A stretch of DNA of 64,000 nucleotides. It comes from Callorhinus ursinus. Its lineage: Eukaryota; Chordata; Mammalia; Carnivora; Otariidae. Position 1 is the first letter of the stretch, and the number at the start of each line of letters is the position of its first letter. Positions 47,849 through 59,359 of this stretch are shown piece by piece. The stretch spans positions 505,201 through 569,200 of the forward strand of contig NW_020313057.1 in NCBI RefSeq assembly GCF_003265705.1, read 5' to 3'. The notes under the pieces are model-generated. The model was not told the origin of the DNA. It searched no databases and was given only the letters and a program-made list of their open reading frames with translations. Position numbers and translations under genes: made by a program.

Positions 47849-49537
47849 GTAAGTAACAAAAAGAAAAAAAGAAAAGGAATCCGGGATGGATGGTGTCTGT
47901 GGGAAAATCCGTCTATGACTCATGTTCTTATCTCCTTGGTGCTAACAATTGATGGGCTTCCTCTTCTTTTCATGGAAGTTCCCATTCTTGATGTGCAAGT
48001 GAAATAAGCATTTCCTAATCTGGTAGAAAAGTAATTTTTACCTTTTATTCTTAATTAAAAAAAATTAAGGTTCAAGGCCTAACAAAGGGGGGAAAACACC
48101 TCTTACAATCTTGCTGTATTGACAGGCATGCGAAATTGGGAGTGAGCAAAACTAATTGATAAATAGTTTTTGACACCTGTGACTTGAGTGTGGTGGACGC
48201 TCAGGACAGTTGCTAAATGACCAAATGACTACTAAGAGCCATAGACTGAAAAATTAATAACTCATAGTTTGGGAGTGCAGTGCCATGAGCATATCGATCT
48301 TCCGTCTAAGTGGAAGCTAATTGTAAAACCTGGTCTCTGGTGCAATGCCTGTATTAAAAAAAATTCTAGCACAAGCCTGGAAGAAACATTTTAAAAGTGC
48401 TTACATTATTTTCTTTTAAAAATTATAGAATCTTATTTTTTGACCTGGTAACAACCTGGTGGTAAGTATTACTGTCCACACTTGAGAGACAGAGAAAATG
48501 AGGAGACCCCGTAAGGACTCAGAGTAAAATACCTTGCAAAGAGGGTGACCCTGGGGCCGTATGAATCCTGTTTAGATGAGCCCTGCCTTTCCTTCAGTTT
48601 TTCAGGAAAAATTTATGATTTCAGACATAATGTAGGAAAGGCATTAAGTTCTTTATAATTACAATGACCTTTGTGACAATAAGCGAATCACTTAAGCTAA
48701 TGAGGCCCCATTTAGCTAATCTAAAAAATGAAGAATTTGAGTGAAATATTCTCTACCACTTCTCCTAGGAATGTTAAGAGTTAACAAAAGAATGTCTTTA
48801 TTGACATGCATATGATCTGGGGGATGGTGAAGTAATCCTTAGCCAAAGAAAGTTGCCAGCCAGCCAGAAACTAAGCCTTCCATAAAGAAGCCCCCTGCCT
48901 TGAGCTGAGCAGTTTTGCATGTAAGGATAATTTCTAATGAGTTGTAAAGCATTCAGATGAAAGGTCTCACTGGTTCAAAGACATTAGTAGGAAAAGATCC
49001 TATTCTGAAGATTAGGGACTTTGGAAGAAGAGCAAAAGAAAAACGCACCCAGGCACTTGCCATTCTGCAAGGAATTCAAAACTTTCTTTCTAAATGACTA
49101 CAAACCTCTAGGGCCCTGGCTTTGGCCTTCAAGTGAACCAAAGAGAGCGAAGAGAGCGAGGCTCTGCATGCCAGGGAGCTGTGTCTCATTTACAAGTCAG
49201 CAAACTAATCTATTGAGAAAAGTGCTTCCGAGAGGAACCCAGCAATGGCTGATATAAAAGGTGTAAAGACCATATATTCCAACAAGACACTCCCTGTGGT
49301 CTCCGTGGAAGGAACATAATACCCAAGGGCCCTTTTATTTACCACTATCAGCATTTCAAACTCTACAGGCATTTTCAAAAAACGTTGATTCTGTCATCCT
49401 TCAGAGGAACCAAAAGCAATGCTTCCCTGCTGGAGAACCAGCATAGTAAATGATCAGAGGTAAAATCTCTCTCCCTGAATGGTTTTTTTTTTTTTTTGGT
49501 CAGGACTTTATACTAGTCTCCTCTCCTTTTCCTACAG
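47849..49537 (+). other. CUBN: CUBN intron within CUB11, first (1689 bp)
   Basis: A GT-AG intron in phase 1. It contains a diverged MIR-like stretch near 48.45-48.57 kb; the rest is unremarkable. The acceptor CTCCTCTCCTTTTCCTACAG has a strong pyrimidine tract. Confidence 0.92.
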
Positions 49538-49648
49538 TCAACCACATTACCCTCTCCTTTGACCACTTTGGACTCGAAAGCAGCACAACGTGTACAAAAG
49601 ACTTTATAGAAATTTTGGATGGTGATTATGATGATGCGCCCCTCCGAG
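49538..49648 (+). CDS. CUBN: CUBN exon: CUB11 domain, middle third
   Basis: The exon is 111 nt, phase 1 on both sides, with donor GAG|GTACGG. It encodes NHITLSFDHFGLE, then SSTTCTKDFIEILDGD (Cys3, with the acidic D-F stretch and the LDG turn), then YDDAPLRG. Because both phases are 1 and the length is a multiple of three, skipping this exon would keep the frame but remove Cys3 and the core strands. The donor fits the consensus less well than its neighbours (GTACGG). Confidence 0.95.
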
Positions 49649-50025
49649 GTACGGCAGCTCTTACCCCTTCTCCGTGGCCCTGGCTGGGTTTTATTTATAG
49701 ATTGACATATGCATATGCTGTCTTTCCAGGTTAGAACGTTTCCAGTAGATACCAAGGGCAGCATAAGCCAAGTAAAAATAGTTAGAGAGTAAGAAAGCAG
49801 GATTTAATGTGGGGTTCAAGAAACACAGCTTGTTCATATTCAAGGACGTGAATGGTTTATGTGTTTGTCTTTTAATTTGAAAATTGCAGCTGCTTCAGAT
49901 AGCAGTGAAATGTAGTCACTGGCATTCGATAGCATTCTGTGAGAAATTTCTTGTTAATATATGACCAGTTCTTATATTCAGATTGAGTGTTTCTTCTGGT
50001 TTTGTCCTCAGTAGAAGCAACAGAG

Positions 50026-50068
50026 GAATGAATGAATGAATGAATGAATGAATGAATGAATGAATGAA
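50026..50068. repeat. (AATG)n microsatellite
   Basis: About ten tandem AATG units, then AAACAATAAATAAAC. May have arisen from a LINE or SINE tail. Confidence 0.95.
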
Positions 50069-50274
50069 ACAATAAATAAACAAAGCAAAAAATAAAGCAA
50101 CAAACACACACACACACTGGAATTCTGATTGTAGGGCATCCCCGTAAAATTAAAGATTGCCGCTATCTAGTTTCTGAAATATCTTCAAGTAAAAGGCTCT
50201 CAGGTTATTTAAACTTTCTCATGAGTGACTCATATTCGAACTTCATCATACAAGTTTCTCATCCTGCACAAGCT

Positions 50275-50365
50275 CCTTCAGAGGAGGGACTTTGTTTTGC
50301 TCACTGCTTTATTCCCAGTGGCCAGAACAGTGCCAGAGACAATAGTGGGCACTTGAATACTTTCT
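50275..50365 (+). repeat. L2 3' end, sense
   Basis: GAGGGACTTTGTTTTGCTCA CTGCTTTATTCCCAGTGGCC AGAACAGTGCC is typical L2 tail text. Confidence 0.7.
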
Positions 50366-50434
50366 GCTCTATGCACTCCTGATTGTATGACTTGGCATAT
50401 TTTTCTGTGAGCGCTTGACCAAGGATGAGGGTAT

Positions 50435-50672
50435 ATTATTTAACAAACACTTACTTACCACTTAACTTGTGCTGGGTACTATTCTAAGAACTTTATAAAT
50501 AGTAACCCCATTAATCCTCATACCCTTATGATAGAGGTTTCATTATCATTGATAGTCTCTTTTCTCAAGTGGGGAAACTGAGGCACAGAGAACTTAGGCG
50601 ACTTGTTTCAGGTTGTGCAGCTAGCAAATGGCCGAGCTAGGAGTTGAACCCACGTATTCTGGCTCCAGCATC
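50435..50672 (+). repeat. MIR, sense, well kept
   Basis: CTTGTGCTGGGTACTATTCT, ACCCCATTAATCCTCATACC, AAGTGGGGAAACTGAGGCAC and GAGTTGAACCCACGTATTCT follow MIR order almost without gaps. A poly-T of 19 follows directly. Confidence 0.85.
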
Positions 50673-51016
50673 CACACTTTTTTTTTTTTTTTTTTTAAAG
50701 CTATAAGACATTGCTTTTAAGTGTTAGCGCATTTCTTTGTGCAGGACCCTACTGTGCTGGAGTTTTTAGCATTAGTTACATTTGGAGCTACATTTTTCTT
50801 ACCTCCCTCTAATGCTCTTCAACATGTTTATAAATCATCTCTCCTATACTTGTATTTATAGTTTATATTTAATTCTCAGGCATTGTCTCAAACACCAGCC
50901 CTGATTTAAATTCTCCGAGTAGTGATTTCTTCTTCTTAGCTTTGGTCTCTTGTGGTTACTAGAAACAGTAGCCTGTGCCATGTGGCGTTCACTCTCCTTG
51001 TCATGATCTCATTTAG

Positions 51017-51145
51017 GCCGCTACTGTGGCACCTCCATGCCCCATCCCATCACTTCCTTCAGCCATGCTCTGATGCTGAGGTTCGTCTCTGATTCTCGAG
51101 TGAATTCCGAAGGTTTCCATGCCACATACGCTGCATCATCATCCG
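51017..51145 (+). CDS. CUBN: CUBN exon: CUB11 domain, last third
   Basis: The exon is 129 nt, phase 1 on both sides, with donor CCG|GTAAGA. It begins [15 protein letters not shown] (Cys4), continues [16 protein letters not shown] and ends [12 protein letters not shown], the GFxAxY end. The last base joins CT of the next exon to give Ala before CGG of CUB12. The length is a multiple of three with symmetric phases, as for the exon before it. Confidence 0.95.
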
Positions 51146-52149
51146 GTAAGATAAGGTAGCCAATGGCGCTACCAGATTAAGGGAAACGTGGTAGACAGCC
51201 TTGGTTTGTTATCTGGGACTGTTACACCTTCAGAATTGGGAGCTAGTTTCCTGAGATCACCTCTCTGACTAACCTTACTGTCTTCCAATTTAGATTCACC
51301 TACTTGTTATAAATTCTAGCAGTAGTAAACTCTGTACCACATCTTCCTTGTCCCTTCATCTACTGACGGTCGCTTGGCGTATTTCCATACCTTGGCTCTT
51401 CTGCCTCATGCTGCTAATAGTGAGCTCTGGAAGGAGGGAGAATTGGTTGGGATGATCTTGGAACAATCAGCGGTCTCCTTCATGATGCGTCTGTTAAGGC
51501 AGCCCCTGACCGACAGTGTCCATTGGCATCTCTTATGAATGGACAGCACTGTTCTCCCATCTCCCTGGCCTCCCCGCTGGGCTCAGGCAGGTCTGGGTGT
51601 TGTCACCTGTGGCAGGATGGATGGTGGCACGTAGGCAGGAGGCGAGAGAGAAGCCACCCAGTGCTGGCTCTGCCAGACGGAGCTGTGCTGTTGGTCAGCT
51701 GCCGGCTCCTCGTTATTAGCAGTTAAAAGCACAGGACACCTGGAAGATCTGTGTCTGCATTTCGGTGTTCTCTGGAGAGGGAAAAGCTGGAATACTGCCT
51801 TCAGTTTGAGGCTAGCGTCGAAAATCATCCTGGGCAGAAATACTGAGCGGTTGTGGGATTAAAATATGTCTTTTATTACATAAAGTTATAGTTCATGGCA
51901 AGAAAAGGCTTTTAGAAGAGAAACTACAGAGGTTCCTTCTGACCTACCATATCCTGTGGCTTACAGTTTTCAGTCTTCAGAATCTTTTCCTGATGATATA
52001 TGACATGGATTTTTTTTTTTTTAATTGGAAAAGGAAATAGGATATCTTGCTGCTGCTAACAGCTCCTCCTGTGTTCTTTCTCCTTCATCTTACTGTATCT
52101 TGCATTCGGTCTTTGCTCTGGCACTCACTTTGTTTCTTTTTTCTTCCAG
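51146..52149 (+). other. CUBN: CUBN intron between CUB11 and CUB12 (1004 bp)
   Basis: A GT-AG intron in phase 1. No repeat was recognised except a short poly-T at about 52010-52021. The acceptor TTTGTTTCTTTTTTCTTCCAG has a strong pyrimidine tract. Confidence 0.92.
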
Positions 52150-52282
52150 CTTGTGGTGGAACCTTCCACATGGCTGAAGGCATCTTCAACAGCCCTGGCT
52201 ACCCGGAAGTTTATCCCTCTAATGTGGAATGTGTCTGGAACATTGTCAGTTCCCCTGGCAACCAGCTCCAGCTGTCTTTTAT
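52150..52282 (+). CDS. CUBN: CUBN exon: CUB12 domain, N-terminal part
   Basis: The exon is 133 nt, phase 1 in and phase 2 out. It begins [18 protein letters not shown] (Cys1 and the SPGYP loop), then [15 protein letters not shown] (Cys2) and GNQLQLSF. The donor TTTAT|GTAAAT is weak, lacking G at -1 and at +5. Reading through it gives ATG TAA, an immediate stop, so retention would end the protein here. The frame continues into the exon 8.9 kb downstream. Confidence 0.95.
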
Positions 52283-53496
52283 GTAAATCCTGTTTTTTTT
52301 CTTTATGGTGTATTGTTTCAGTGTGAATGAGTCTGCAGGAAGGAAGCACGGTTACTAATAGAATGGACAACTAACAGCATGTGTGTCCAAGCAACTGTTA
52401 GAGAACCCGGTGGGAACTTTAGGAAGTCTGTTTCCAAATTTCCTCTGTTTAGTCATAGTTTGGGTTATAAATGGCATTAAAATTCTCTTGAGAATGGTTC
52501 TAGAGCCCTGCCTAACATTATGAGGAAGATATGCCTAGGCTCTTTGCATTAATTTGTGGAATGTTTATTTTCAGAGAACAGTAACTGTATCTTTTTTTGA
52601 ACTAGACACATTTAGAGTCTTCCAGAGAAATACGAACGTTCTTTCTTCCAGCAGAAATCCCCATCATGATGAAGCCTTCCTTTCCCCATATACCCCAATC
52701 CACCTTACCTTCTGCTCTACCTCCAGAACAATGATTCTGGAAGTTTTCAGGAGCTTAATGGTTGGTTTGTAAAATCACTGGTATGTTCCTAATTGAACTG
52801 TAAGACCTTTTGAATATGGACTATGGATATGGAATCAGTAGTAGAATCCTGCCACATTCAGAGTGGTCTAGAATAAATATTAACAACAATAATGTGTTTT
52901 TCGAGAAGTAGGTAGTGAAAAGCACATGGTAAGTGACATGAGTCTTTTTGATGAGTCAGTGGAGAGGTCCCCTGTGATATACTGTACTGGTATGAGACAA
53001 CGAATATGGAGTGAAATGATTTTGGTATTTAAATTGCCATTTTAAATTAAAAGTCACTTACTATATCATATCACATATTATTGGGCATCATTTTGGATTC
53101 TAATTCTGTTTTTGAAGAAATAGAATACATAACTTACCTTTGAGAGAAGAGGGTTATTTTGAGGACACCGGCCTTATTCAAAAAAGTCTTGCTCCTTCTC
53201 CTAGACATGCCATTCTGTGCATCAAGAAAGGATTTTATTTTTATTTATTTATTTAAGAAAGGATTTTAAAAAATGCAAGAACAGTCCCATTCGTGGACCA
53301 CGTGCAAACATCTGAAGTTGCTTTTTCTCAGTCCATCAATCAGACAGTGCCTCTTCAGGGTGCAAGTGGTATTGTGTTAACACAAAGACACCCTCTGAGT
53401 GCCTGGAAGGCAATGCGAGGTTAAGCTGCCACATGAGAAAGAAGTTTCTGTTCATTTTTGTCTTAACTAGAAGCTTAAAGTTCTGTATGGGAAGAA

Positions 53497-53534
<38 letters not shown>

Positions 53535-53550
53535 ATATATATATATATAA
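53497..53550. repeat. Compound (ATCT)n-(AT)n microsatellite
   Basis: About nine ATCT units run into (AT)n, then AAG. Likely length-polymorphic. Confidence 0.95.
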
Positions 53551-53689
53551 GTTTCACCTGATATATATGTCTTCTTTTATCCAATAAGTATTTTTAAGCC
53601 CCTACTGTGTGCTCACATAGTCAGCACACGTGACTCCCAGGCCAGATGCTTTATATATAATGATAATATGAATGAATAAAACAGGATTA

Positions 53690-53790
53690 TTGTTCTTACG
53701 ATAAAGTTCAAAGTCCTTCAGGTGGCTTACGAGGACTCCTAACTGCCAAATAACAAGGCTTCTTTCTTGGTCTTTTTCTAGTCTCTACCA
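53690..53790 (+). repeat. L2-like fragment, sense
   Basis: GATAAAGTTCAAAGTCCTTC AGGTGGCTTACGAGGACTCC resembles the L2 3' region. Short and diverged. Confidence 0.4.
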
Positions 53791-56589
53791 CATTCACATT
53801 GTTGACTAATTTGATGTTCACTGAGTGACAGGAACCGAGCCAGGTACAGGGAATGTTTAAGACAGACATCCCATTTGTTGACGAGTTACTAATAAATTAA
53901 TGCCAAGAAGCTATTTATTTAAAACCTAGAGATTCATTCCATCTATAGGGGATAATCATATACATGTAAGGGCCACCATTAGAGTTTAGGATATCAGATG
54001 TAAAATGCATAGCACAAGGTTGATGCATACCAGATGGTCAGTGAATGTTAAATTACCTCACCCTGCCGTTTCTAAAATACCTTGTGTGGCAGTTCACAGT
54101 TAAATCCAAATGGATGATGCTGAGCTCTTTCTAGAAGATAGGAGATAAACACAAAAAGCTAGTTTCGTTCATTTTACTGTTTAACAGACACTAAATCCTA
54201 ATTATCATATAGACAAATCTTAACGACTCAGCTTTTTCCTTTCTTGTCCATAAGAAGTTAATTTTGATTATTTTGTGTTACTTGCTTGATTTTTATTTTT
54301 AAAATAAATTTTGTAGAATGCAAGATGTTCCTCTTTATGTAGAGGATAATGAGAAGGGGTTTATGGCAAGGCCTGTGAGTTATTTCTGCCCTGGTCTAAA
54401 CTGTATCCAGATGGGTGCTTGGAAACATGCCCCTGGGTTGTGTGAGAAGCATATGGAATACGTCAAGTTCAAAACCATGGGGTTTGAATTGTGGACACTG
54501 TGGTGAAATTGAGTAAGGAGAAAAACTGGAGAAATTATGATTGAATCTGTAACAAAAAGGAGGGGGGAGAAATAGAATCTAAAAAGGAGTTTTTTGTAAA
54601 ATAGATATTTAAAGGGATTAACAGAAAATATATTTTATGCTTGCAGAGTGCTTTTCGAAAGTGATTGATCTTGGTTCAAGAATCAAAATGAGATAATGAG
54701 AAACAGTGATTGTACTATTTTTGTTCCCCATCATATTTTTACTAAGAGATCTCAGCCAAAGTATTTGGAAAGAGGGTAGATTTGCTTATAAAATGTACTG
54801 GCCTAAAACAAAGACTTCCAAGAAAACAATAAGCTTTTCAAAAAGTTTAATTTGATTCTTGTAAGTATCATCCTACCCTCGTTTTTTAATAAAATGTCTT
54901 TTCTGTGATTTGGCACTGGTTTATACCAGTGCAGTACTCAAACAGAAAAGACCTTCACTTAGTAATCTTCTGGACCATTGGACTGAACTTAAATGTACAT
55001 ACTGATCATATGGGATCTTGCTAAAATCTACATTCTGATTTAATTGGTTGGTGGGTCTTGATTCTTCATTTAAAAAAGCTCTCAGTCCGTGTTGATGCTG
55101 CTGGACCACGTATTGTACTTTTGAGCAGAAAGATTTAGATTTGATTTCATGTAAATCACCTGCGGAGGCAAATGATCTCCCTTTCTTCCCTTCCTACTTT
55201 CTGAGAAACCAAACCAAAACAAAGCAATTTCAGCATATCTCACCTTATTGATAATGTTATGGATAATGAAACCAAGATTGAATTTAAGTGCTAAACGTGG
55301 CAGTCATCCTAAATATGGATTCATAACAATTGCTTGCCAGAAGTGATTGTCGATAGAAACTTTGTATTATAAAGAGTAAATTGTCAAGGAAGACAATGGG
55401 GGCTAAGAACAAATGTGTGGTCTGCTTAGCTTGAGGAGGATTTTTCCTGATTTCTTCTGCTACTAAGCTTCTGATCATAGCTTGCTGCTAAAGCTGTGTC
55501 TAGACTATCGATACAGACAATCTATATTGTAGTAACTCACCTTGTTGGGATCATGAGAGCCACAGACTCACTGTGTGGCTAATGACCTACCAAAGCTAGT
55601 ATCTGGCTCGAGAAGCAATGGTAGAGCAAGTATGACTTGTTTGTTCCAGCCCTATGCTTGGCAGTGAATGCTTGGAAGTGTGCCTGATACATTCGTCCCA
55701 TAGAGGGGCTTGAGGTGCCCAGAACCTCCAGACTGGTGGTCTGTCATCCTAATTCATTAGCTGAGACAGAGCCCCAGGAGAGCACTCTACTTACTTATCA
55801 TGTGAAATCACAATGTTGAGCATTGACTGAAAAATACACTCAGTAGAGAAGTTAAGTTTTCTCTTCTCGAGACCTCCCCCCCTTCTGACATTTTCTTCTC
55901 TATGGTCTTTCTAGGTCATTCTTTCTCCTTTTTATCTTGTCTTGCCTCTTCTCAGCGAAAACTCCCTCCAGTTACTTCTGGAAAAGGAATAGTTTGCATA
56001 TGCTTTCTCTATGTTTCTTTTTTTAACCATTACATTATTGTTTCTTTAAAAATTAATTTTAAATTAATAAAATGTTACAGGGCAGCAAAAGTCCCCCTTA
56101 CTTGTTCAACACAGAGTTAACCTGTATCTTGAATTGCATGTGTATCACTTCCATAAATGTTTTTATAATTTTACTATATATACACTATATGTGTATAATA
56201 TGGATAGCATCTATATCTATATACCTCCATATACACTACATAGTATTGCTTTTTGTTTTGTGTTTTATGTAAATGGAATCATACTTATTGATTGGATGGG
56301 AATTACATTGAATTTATACATTAATTTTTAGAAGGATCTTTATTGACTCTTCATATTCTTGAATTTGGAATATCTCTGCATTTATTTTGGTCCTCTTTTA
56401 TGTCCTTTGTTAAACTTTCACATTTTTTAAATAGAGGTCTTATAGCTAGACACCTTTTTTCGGTTGTTGCTGTTGGAAAATGGCATCCATTTATGTGACC
56501 TGGCCACCTTACCAAAAATAATACCCCCCTTAAATTATTTTTTCCTCTGATCACTACCTCATTTTATGTCTACTTATTTATTATCTATC

Positions 56590-56720
56590 TTTCCTTCTTG
56601 AATAGAAGATCCTGAAAGGGAGGAACATTCTCTATGTTCTTCATTGTCCAACGCCCATGACAGTGTCGGGCAATATAGAAGAGAGTAAAAATTGTTTGCT
56701 GAGTAAACGTTGACTAAGTT
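56590..56720 (+). repeat. L2 3' end, sense
   Basis: AGATCCTGAAAGGGAGGAAC, CCATGACAGTGTCGGGCAAT and TGCTGAGTAAACGTTGACT fit an L2 tail. A second similar tail at 56835-56905 reads GTGCCTAGAAGGGGACCTGA and ends in AATGAATGAA. Confidence 0.6.
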
Positions 56721-56929
56721 GCAGTTTCTAAATTTTTGTTTGCAGGTTTAGGGAAACCCTATTTATTTTTGCATATCTTATCCAGCAGCCATTGTATTCT
56801 CTAGAATGACAAAGACTTTTTTTTCTCTTTTCTACTGCTGTATCTTTAGTGCCTAGAAGGGGACCTGACACATTAAAGTGCACAATAAATATTTATCAAT
56901 GAATGAACCCTCCTGAATATTAATTTACA

Positions 56930-58650
56930 GCTCTTTCCAGTCCTTACAAACTTTCCCTCTTTTTCTTGTCTTGTTTCCCTGGAAAATGCTTCACTGTAAT
57001 GTGAAACAAAGTGATGAGAACAGGCTCCCTGTGTTGTTTTTGATTCAAAGGAAATGCTTTAAAATTTTTACCTCTAAGTATATTTGCTGTAGGTGTTTTG
57101 TAGGCATTTCTCATCCCATTAAGAAAATTTCCTTCTATTCCTAATTTTCTAAGAGTATTTACGATGAGTGGGTGTTGAGTTTTATCAAATGCTTTTTCTG
57201 CAATTGTCATTGATTTTCTCTTAGTGTATTTTGCATCTATCTTTTTCTGTTAGTTGTGTGTACAAGTGCGTGTGTGTGTTGAATTTTCTTATTGATCTTC
57301 TGTTCTTAAAGCTTTGTTAGTACAACTTGATTAGATTTTACAAATTTATGGATCTATTTTGCTTATATTTTATTCAGGATTTTTCATATATATTGTTAAG
57401 TTAGGTTGACCTACACTTTTCTTTCTTTGACATCCTTTGACTGGCTTTGCTGTCAAGATTATGCTAACCTCAACATGCTGGAGACTCACCCTCTTTTCTA
57501 TTCTTTGTTGCAGTTTGCATAAGATTGAAGTTGGGCTACTGATTCACTGAAGCTTTGGTAGAGTTCCCCTATGAAATCATCTGGGCTCATATTTTGGTTT
57601 TGTTTTGTCTGTGCACAACTTTAAATACTGATTTTTGTTTGATTTAATGGATTTTTTTAAGGTTTTTCATTTTTTTTCTTCAACTAAGTATATTATTATA
57701 TTTTTATAGAAAACTAAGAGTTCAAATTTATGGCATAAGGTTTTTAAGGGATATCATTAAAATTTAAAAAAAACTTAATGTATCTGAAATTAAGTCCTTT
57801 TCTTATTAGTTATATTGCTCATTTAAGCTTTCTTTTATTACTGATCAGTTTTATCAGAAGTTTATACTTTATTAGTCTTGTCAAAGTAATAGCTTTTGAT
57901 ATTTTTATCTTTTCTAGTACTTTCTACATTTCTATTTCATAAATTTCAGATGTTTTGTTGTTTCTTTACTTCCCTTTTGTTTTTTTCTGCTTTGATTTTT
58001 TAACTTTTAAGATTAGACACCTAGCTCATTTTTCTTAATATTTGTTCTTTTCTTTTATAAACATTTAAAGCTATTAATTTCCCTCTAAATATTGCTTTGA
58101 CTGTACTTTATAAGTTTTTTTAATATGGTTTTTAAGGATTTTATTTATTTATTTATTTATTTATTTATTTGTCAGAGAAAGAAAAAGAGAGAGAGCGCAC
58201 CCACAAGCAGGGGAAGCAGTAGGCAGAGGGACAAGCAGGCTTCCCGCGGAGCAGGGAGCCCGATGCGGGACTCGATCCCAGGACCCCAGGATCAGGACCT
58301 GAGCTGAAAGCAGATGTTTAACTGACTGAGCCACGCAAGCTTCCTACTCTATAAATTTTAATACACCATGTTTTTACTCTCATTCAGTCCTAAATATAGT
58401 CTAATTTCCATTTTGATTTCTTATTTAACACATGGTTTATATAGAAAGACATTTTGTTTCCAAATTATGGGACATTTTGTTATCTCTTTGTTACTCTATT
58501 CTAATTTTATTCTATAGTGGTCAGAGAACATGGTTTTTAATAGTTTTAATATTTTCTGAGACTTAATTTGTGGCCAACAACATCTGTACATTTTTAGACA
58601 TGTTAATGGGAACATGAAAAGAATAATTGTAGAGAATTTGTAAATTCAAA
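56930..58650 (-). mobile_element. L1 ORF2 fragment, antisense, split by a SINE
   Basis: The minus strand keeps an 88-residue piece of L1 ORF2 reverse transcriptase (57210 down to 56944) reading AEKAFDKTQHP and PTANILRGKNFKAFPL, which is the YxDAxKAFDxxxH region and what follows. Frameshifts and stops break the rest. The DNA beyond it reads as inverted L1 up to the SINE at 58124-58344 and resumes afterwards. The element is inactive. Confidence 0.8.
58124..58344 (-). mobile_element. CAN SINE, antisense, inserted in an L1
   Basis: (ATTT)n tail, GCAGGCTTCCCGCGGAGCAG body and GAGCCACGCAAGCTTCC end. TACTTTATAAGTTTT before and TACTCTATAAATTTT after are the split and duplicated L1 target. L1-like sequence continues on both sides. 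Confidence 0.93.
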
Positions 58651-59359
58651 TTACTGGGAGTTATAGAAAGCTTTGTTGTTGCTGTTATTGTAATTCACCA
58701 TCTTATGGAAATCACAAAAATCATCTGTTTTAGTCCTTAGTGTGTTTGAAAAATAATTCTATAGTCAGAAACTGCTCCTTTAAAAGTTACTAATTTATTT
58801 TTAGCAACCAAATCCTATAGCCTATTGTTAGTCTCAGATCTGTGCATCATTTGACACTCATCATCACTCTGTATCACCCTCTGTTTCATTTTCTCTCTTG
58901 GCTTTTATGACATGACATTGAACTTGTTTTTAGTCCTTTTTTTCACACTTACTCTTGTGTTTGCTGTTTCCCCTTCCTCTTAATATACTCAAAATGCAGG
59001 TGTTCCCCTAAGCTTCTGCTGTCATCTCTTCTCTCATTGTCTTTCTATTAATTATCTCCTACGTGTTCATTTCTAAACCCCCAGTCTAGCCATGCTTTCA
59101 GTTTTTATCATATACACACAGATGATTTCCAAGTATAGCCCCAGCATATCTTCTGAAGTCCAAACAACATGTTAGCTCCAACAGATAGTTCCACCTTGGT
59201 AATACACCATTATGTTAGATTCAGCGTATCTAAAAACAAAAATAGATTTTTCTGCTGTCCCCAGTTACTATATTGTTATATTATATTGCCATTATATGTT
59301 ACTGCAGAGTAATTTTCTCAAGCAGATCTGTGGTGATCTAATTTTACCACTTAAAATTC

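Larger units (their letters stand above)
49649..51016 (+). other. CUBN: CUBN intron within CUB11, second (1368 bp)
   Basis: A GT-AG intron in phase 1. It contains an (AATG)n microsatellite at 50026-50068, an L2 tail near 50.3 kb, a well-kept MIR at about 50.44-50.67 kb and a poly-T run at 50678-50696. The acceptor is TCTCATTTAG, with a short pyrimidine tract. Confidence 0.92.

Noticed and set aside
50026..50068. AATG array considered as a CRISPR-like or regulatory repeat
   Set aside because: It is a simple tetranucleotide microsatellite with no spacers. No CRISPR arrays exist in this type of genome.
56944..57210. An 88-codon frame resembling reverse transcriptase as a possible gene
   Set aside because: It is a decayed piece of L1 ORF2 on the minus strand, without the rest of the frame.
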